Shown here piece by piece: positions 58,201 through 64,000 of a DNA stretch of 64,000 nucleotides; position 1 is the first letter of the stretch; each line of letters begins with the position of its first letter. The stretch is from Phallusia mammillata (Eukaryota > Chordata > Ascidiacea > Phlebobranchia > Ascidiidae). Under the pieces are notes generated by a model. It was given only the letters and a program-made list of their open reading frames with translations, did no database searches and had not been told where the DNA came from. The translations under genes were made by a program, and so were the position numbers. The stretch is from the NCBI GenBank assembly GCA_003260075.1, contig QLIY01000254.1, forward strand, positions 1 through 64,000. The letters run 5' to 3'.

Positions 58201-61200
58201 GAAACAAATTGTTGTGCAATTAAAACACACAACGGTTTAAAGTCGTTCGAAAAATGAAACAAATCTAAAAAGTTAAAAAGCAGGCAAACATACTTTGGGA
58301 AACACTGCTGACACGACTTTTTACAATGTATCAACTACAATAAAACACGAACTAGTTTTTATAAGACGTGGTTCGTAACACTAGAGACGAAGTATTGACT
58401 TACATGAGCATCCTATCTCGTCTGAGCCATCTGAACAATCAGGGGTTCCATCACATTCCCACTGCTCGTAAATACATTTCCTCTCACTTTGACAAAGAAA
58501 CGCACCAGGTGCACATTTAGCTGCAAAATGAACAGAATTGTGTGAATATAGTAAAGGCTAATTGTCGATTTGTAGCCATACATTTACTGTGGTAAATCAT
58601 GTCCCCCCCCCCCCCTATACTTTGGGAAACACCGCTTACACGACTTTTAACAATGTATCAACTGCAATAAAAAACAAACTAGTTTGTATAAGACGTGGTT
58701 CGTAAAACTAGCGATAAAGTATTGACTTACATGAGCATCCTATCTCGTCGGAGCCATCTGAACAATCAGGAGTTCCATCACATTCCCACTGCTCGTAAAT
58801 ACATTTCCTCTCGCTTTGACAAAGAAACGCACCAGGTGCACATTTAGCTGCAAAAAGAAGAGAATTGTGTGAATATAGTTGTCAATTTGTAGCCATACTT
58901 TTACTGTGGTAAATCATGTGATAAAATAATCATTTTAATGGTAATTTTCAAATGTTTTTGGTATAAACAAGCCACAAATTACGGTGAATTTGCCATTTAA
59001 CTATTTTTGCTCTTCTTAAGCCAGAAATGTTAAAGAGTTTAAGCAGTATGGCTTTTTGACATGCTTTAAATGTAATGAACGTATATGCCGTTTATATAGA
59101 AAAGATAATTGTCAAACACTGGACAAAATTTCATTCATTTTGATTGATTTAAAAGAGTAATTTTTTTTACATTTTCGTTTCTCGTCATCAGTATCGCATC
59201 GTTGGTACTTTCCGCTACAAACATCCGTTACATTCAGTTTTCACAACAACACAGCATGATTTATGTCAATGACGTAACAATTCCGTTACAAGAAAACAGA
59301 AATTGTTGAATCACACAGACGCTTGTTACATCATAGATCACCCATTATCTCAACAACATTACAGCATCGCCAATTTTGTGAATTTTTATAACAGTGGACA
59401 CCTACTGAACTGGATATATTTATAACTTATTTTATATGACACAATGTACCAATAATGGCAGAAGCGATTGTTAAAACATTTGAAACGAGTTTTTAATGTG
59501 CGCAAGCTTTTTAACAATTAGGTGTACAAAGCAAGCCACTAAAAATTGCAAAAAAACAAAAGACTTGAACCTAAAACTCCAGACTACTACGATTTAATCT
59601 TTCGCTATTTAAGATGTAATAGGAAAACGCTAGTTTTAATAATTTTGTGCGTTTTGACAACATCCCAAAGACTTTATGAACGTTTGTAACAATGCAAAAC
59701 CGATATTTAAAAAGTTCAACTTCTGCTTGACATAACAGCACACATTTCACATAAACTTTATATCCAGCCCATATGACCCCCCCCCCCTTGACAACAACCC
59801 AAAGACTTTATGAACGTTTGTAGCAATGCAAAACCGATATTTAAAAAGTTCAACTTCTGCTTGGCATAACAGCACACATTTCACATAAACTTTATATCAA
59901 GCCCATATGTCTTCAATATTCTGACCAACATTATGACGTAACGTGATGACGCGCCCAGGCCTTCTTTCAGCAAATGCGTCATAATTGCCTTTGTCGTCAC
60001 AGCACAAGCATCCTTTGTTCGAAACAATACTTGGTTCTACTACGCTTCAATTGGTAGAACTGGTAATGGATTTTTAAGCCACTTACTGCAATCATTTTCA
60101 TCCACATTATTAGGACAGTCGGTTTTTCCATCACAATACCGATTTGCCGAGTAACAGTGCCAGCTTTCTGCCCCACACCAGAACAAATCATTGGAGCATG
60201 TGCTCGCTGGAAATAAAAAGGTCATGTTTGAAAATGTGATATTTATTTTAATGTATTTTAAACTTCTCCAAGACAACATAAACCTTTTTAGGCTGGTTAA
60301 AATGACCCCAAAAATACAGTTTCGGATGAAAGAAAAAAAATATCTAAAAATGAAGTGAGAAATCCTAAGAAACAAAACAAACAAATAACATCGTTTGTAT
60401 CTTTTTTCGTGTTTATACTTCAAACGCATTTTGTATGTATGGGAATTCGCATTATTATTTTTGGACATTTTTCAAGCTGTAAACATTCAACTGCATGTTA
60501 CTTACTACATCCCATTTCATCGTATCCTGTTGCACAATCTCTGTTCCCATCGCAGTGCTGTCTTTCCAAGTAACATGTGTTTTGATCTCCACATGAATAT
60601 GAACCAGGCAGACAGTATCCTGAAATACACATTCTGGTTTATATTTACTTCTGCATGGATTAAAAACTCTTGTTACCCCATAAAGTTACCCAAATAATAA
60701 AAATTCGATACAAAACTATATGTTGTAAACAATATAAAACTATATGCTCTGAAACTGAATTTACAATTTTAGATGAAAAAATTAAATCAGTACGTAATTT
60801 AAAATTAGGTAAGTCTATTTAAACTTTACAATTACAAAATCAGATATGAAAGTATTAAATGAAAAAGTTTTTTAGAAGCACTTTTTTAGTTTTAAGAAAT
60901 AAAAATAATAGTTTTATATGTGTTCTTTCATAAGTAACACATGTTAGGGCCCTTGAAATGTGGTATATTTTTACAAGTGGCAAGTGCATAAGTTTAAGTG
61001 GACAATTATAGCCTGGGGCATTACAGATCTTTAAATAGCACCTTCTGTACACATTTATGCAAATTACATAGACCAAGAAAATTACCCAACTAAACATGTT
61101 CTCTATCAAATCCCTACATAGTAAGCTATTAAATTAATGCACCAAACAATTTTAAAAAAGCTCTATAAAAGTTTAAAGTAAGCTAACAATTCAAATTTTG

Positions 61201-63857
61201 CGCCCAATTTAACACCACAATAAAACATTGAAGAAACTGCCACAAAGCAAAGGGCTGCAATTAAGAAATTTTAATTCTATTTAATGGCAAAACAATTTTG
61301 ATAGAAGTAACACAAAAAATATCTTTTTACACCGATCAACCAAACACTACTTGATTTTCGAAAATATTCAATTAAGCATCACAAACGATTCACCTTTCGC
61401 TTTTACTGTTGCATTAACTTTGTCTACTAGTGAAAGAATTTTTCATTAAGAAAGAATCATAGAAATTTACATTTACCGACTAAAAGCATCAACATTTTCC
61501 ACAATGTTCAATTCAACAAATACAAAGTATTGCTGACTAAAAGTAATTGCTGAATTTACCTTTCGCTTTCACAGTTGCGTTAAATCCTCTCGCTGGTGAA
61601 AGATTGTTCCTGTACCTTACAAGCATATGAGGACCAGAAGCAGTTGCTAAAACTTCACCTGTGTTCGTCACTTCATTACAACTGTCATTCCTGAAACAAA
61701 TCAATAGAAAACTTTATATGTCGACTGCAAGTTTGGCACAAAGCACCAAAAAATTGATTGCACTAACAAGTCTAGAAATTTTAATTGACTTTTGTTGTTG
61801 AATACCTAATTACAGTACAAGCTTAACCTAATGGCATAGAAGGATTTACCACTTTACATGTATAACCTTATACCCAGAAAACTTGACTAGCTGATAATGA
61901 AAAATATTTTCCAGTAACGAAATCAGTCAATAAGTATTGCATAATAGTTGAAATAGTTGGGTTTAACTTTATACACCTTTACAAAAACCTTACTTCAAAC
62001 CAATTCATACATACCATATCAATGGGCTATCTGTGCTCGTGCCGTCGTAAACATATATACGACCGCCGCTATAAAAGTCACATTCATTTAGAATGAACTG
62101 TAAAGGGATATGGCTTGATTCTTGTGTCAAAGAGATATTCCAAACACAGTCTGGGACAATATTTGATTCGGGATAACCAACGCTGGTGACAAATGTGTAG
62201 GACTGGATGTAACGCTGAACGAGACACTGGTCCTCTGCAACAAAAGTAAATTGTTTTAGAACCACTAAAGACATACATTACCTTGGTAACATGCTGCATT
62301 ACAATTAGTTTCAGTAGATACACAAAATATACAATGTTCATCATTAGAGCTAAATAAATTTTTGAGCTTAAATAATAAACTCTCATTAGGCAAAGGGAAT
62401 GGCAATAGCAGGCACCATTGAGTATAATGGTTAGGTTTTTCATTTGTGTAGCATGCACAGAGCATATAAAGTCTTAAAATACATTTTATTGTGGCATAAC
62501 TGGGTGTGTAACTTCCCTGTATTATTGATAAATATCACATAACATAATAATACAGAAGCTTTCTAAGGATAATATGTTTTCTCTTATGCTTAATGTAGGT
62601 CATTTATGTTCGAATTTAAGCAAATTTAAAAGCTCCACAACATAAACAAATCAATTAATGCCACATACCAACAGTGTAATCCATTTTAAATGAAGGCAAT
62701 ACTCCGTTATATCCATTATTAGCATACAGGGTTATTTCAATGTAATCCCTCTTCATTGTTAAAGTTTGGGGTTGAACCGATCCACACCACATTCTCTTCA
62801 CAGCTGGATAAACACCTACAAACCAATTTCTATGAGCAAAAGTATAGTAATACTGTACTGCACTGCAATACCACTGCCACCCCTCATTATTGTTAGGTAG
62901 TATGACATTAAATGTACGTGTAATAACAGTTTTTTTCAATTGGTTCAACAAAAATCCATTGATACAGCGGAATAAATGCTGTAACATACAAAAAAATTCA
63001 AAATATTTTAAAACATTGATTGCCAGTTGTTTAATATCACATAAAATGTAATACATAGTGCATTTATTGACAGCCAACATTTAGTATCATGACACCACAC
63101 ATCACCTAATACAGAGAGATCGGGCCAATTGCATATTTTATTTATTAGGTAATACAAGGAGAATCTTAAACTCTGGTTAATTGCCTAAAAAAAGTTTGGC
63201 TAAGTGGTTATGCAAAAACAGATCCTTGTAGTAGTAGAAAAATAATAGTCGCTTAATCAGAGGTGTTTTAACTTTAATATATATATATTAGCTCATACCT
63301 TCTTTTGAATAGTACGGATCGCTTTTGATGAGCAGATAGTTGTTGTAACATTTCTGTTTGATGTGTATTTCTGTCAAACTGAAAACAATATATTTCTTAT
63401 AACTGCAGAGCCTTTTTATCTTACTCAGACTCCATGTTACAGACTCATATTGGACTCATATTGTTTTTTTCTATACTTTTTTTTCTTTTTTCTTTTTATC
63501 CATCTAACGCAGATTTGTTCCCACGTTTTGGTCAAGAAAGAATGATTCAAACTTTTTCAAATATACACACATTATAGATATTGGTCTAAAGATGGTCCAT
63601 GTGAATTTTGACCCCGTTGGATCCCTCGGTTGACCCACAGCCCCCCAAAACGTGAAATTTTTAATTTACAAATTGGATTCTTGTTACGAAAGAGGAAAAA
63701 ACCTTCAAACTTTTATTCGAATGAAAAAAGATGCTATTACATCTTTACCTCAGAGTAACATATTCTGGAGCAGGCAAATGTAAAGCCCAGCACTTTGTTA
63801 CTGTTGATGTGTTTGACTTGAAATCAATAGTTCCATGTCTTTCAAGAGAAACACACC
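52229..63857 (-). CDS. LRP3/10/12-like CUB-LDLa receptor, 5' incomplete
   Basis: Exons in order: 63857-63749, 63378-63299, 62815-62669 (CUB 1), 62234-62015, 61690-61560 (CUB 2), 60619-60506 (LDLa 1), 60206-60087 (LDLa 2), 58847-58731 (LDLa 3; second copy 58520-58404), 57299-57130 (TM), 56441-56226, 55795-about 54944, and perhaps 52358-52229 as last exon. Phases agree up to 55795. LDLa modules show C...C...C.DG..DC..G.DE..C calcium-binding residues, and the LDLa exons are symmetric phase 1-1. The TM reads SLICGLLLAVALGCSCKLY and the tail has REAPPSY, both features of LRP3, LRP10 and LRP12, endocytic-type receptors at the cell surface. The tail is Ser/Pro-rich with Arg-rich stretches. The LDLa pair usually found between the two CUB domains is absent. 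The 3' end is unsure because two duplicated blocks around C runs (54779-54912) interrupt the tail. More 5' exons lie beyond position 64000. Confidence 0.85.
53846..54300. repeat. Tandem duplication of about 236 bp
   Basis: ATACTCGGTCGAGTGGCAAG occurs at 53846 and again at about 54082, and the following roughly 200 bp match with substitutions and small indels. There is no poly-C run between the copies, so this looks like a real, older duplication. It lies in the presumed last intron of the LRP-like gene. Confidence 0.75.
54779..55056 (-). repeat. Duplicated coding tail block of the LRP-like gene
   Basis: Sequence at about 54793-54900 is repeated at about 54944-55056, separated by 11 C (54902-54912); ten C lie on the far side at 54779-54788. 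Both copies could encode the same stretch of the cytoplasmic tail. The true end of this exon cannot be read from the window. Confidence 0.7.
58291..58930 (-). repeat. Duplicated LDLa-exon block around a C run
   Basis: The block 58291-58602 (with LDLa exon 58404-58520) is repeated at 58616-58930 (LDLa exon 58731-58847). The run of 13 C at 58603-58615 separates them. The two exons differ at three positions, all synonymous. Confidence 0.8.
59654..59910. repeat. Duplicated intron sequence around an 11-C run
   Basis: TTGACAACATCCCAAAGAC at 59654 and the following 120 bp are repeated from 59788 with few differences. The run of C at 59777-59787 separates the copies. It lies in an intron of the LRP-like gene. 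Confidence 0.75.
61392..61445 (-). pseudogene. Relic of the second CUB exon end
   Basis: On the minus strand this segment resembles the last 45 bp of the real exon 61690-61560, ending GTAAAAGCGAAAG before GT, but it contains stops and indels. It lies in the intron just downstream of that exon. It is most likely a decayed partial duplicate of the exon end. Confidence 0.55.
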
Positions 63858-64000
63858 CTAAGGAGAAATAAACAAAAGTTGAAAATTGTTTACAGGCATG
63901 TTACTTTCAAAATCATTTGCAAAAAGTGACTACAGTGACTTTTAAAACATTTTTAGAGAAGTTTTGAAACATGTTACTGGAAAATACAGCATAACAGTTG

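Overview
The window reads as nuclear DNA of an AT-rich, compact chordate genome. The genes are animal families split by short GT-AG introns, and two mitochondrial ribosomal protein genes are intronless. The gene set (caspases, C2H2 fingers, polycystin-1-like PLAT protein, SLC6 transporters, CUB/LDLa receptor), the gene density and intron sizes fit an ascidian tunicate such as Ciona. That identification is inference; no species marker was seen. There is no bacterial, viral or CRISPR content.

Layout. 1-3650: gene-poor, with repeats. 3651-7894 (+): a caspase whose exons appear in divergent duplicate copies. 8480-9546 (+): a second caspase-like gene without the catalytic cysteine. 11296-19766 (+): a 17-exon gene for a protein of about 773 residues with nine C2H2-type fingers. 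20963-21361 (-) and 21745-22350 (+): MRPL36 and MRPL11, head to head. 22679-26195 (-): a four-exon, 736-residue miniature polycystin-1-like protein (TM-PLAT-TMs). 26951-34619 (-) and 38464-50659 (-): two tandem SLC6 transporters of the B0AT/NTT4 (SLC6A15-A20) type that share most exon lengths. 52229-63857 and beyond (-): an LRP3/LRP10/LRP12-like receptor (two CUB domains, LDLa repeats, TM, proline-rich tail) whose 5' end lies outside the window.

Assembly caution. The + strand carries 27 runs of C. None is shorter than 10, 15 are exactly 10, and there is no comparable G run. About two thirds sit between two copies of the same sequence. The simplest reading is that they are recoded gaps between unmerged, often allelic, contig ends. 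This explains most apparent exon duplications here and must be settled before any are called biological.

Repeats are plentiful: two hAT-type MITEs with perfect 8-bp target duplications, a dispersed 110-bp tandem repeat in introns of both SLC6 genes, tRNA-derived SINE-like pieces, a fold-back element, a 32-bp perfect inverted repeat enclosing a hammerhead-like core, and a patchwork insertion that looks like replication template switching. The genes do not form one pathway. The functional groupings are caspase plus inactive paralogue, the MRPL36/MRPL11 divergent pair, and the SLC6 tandem pair.
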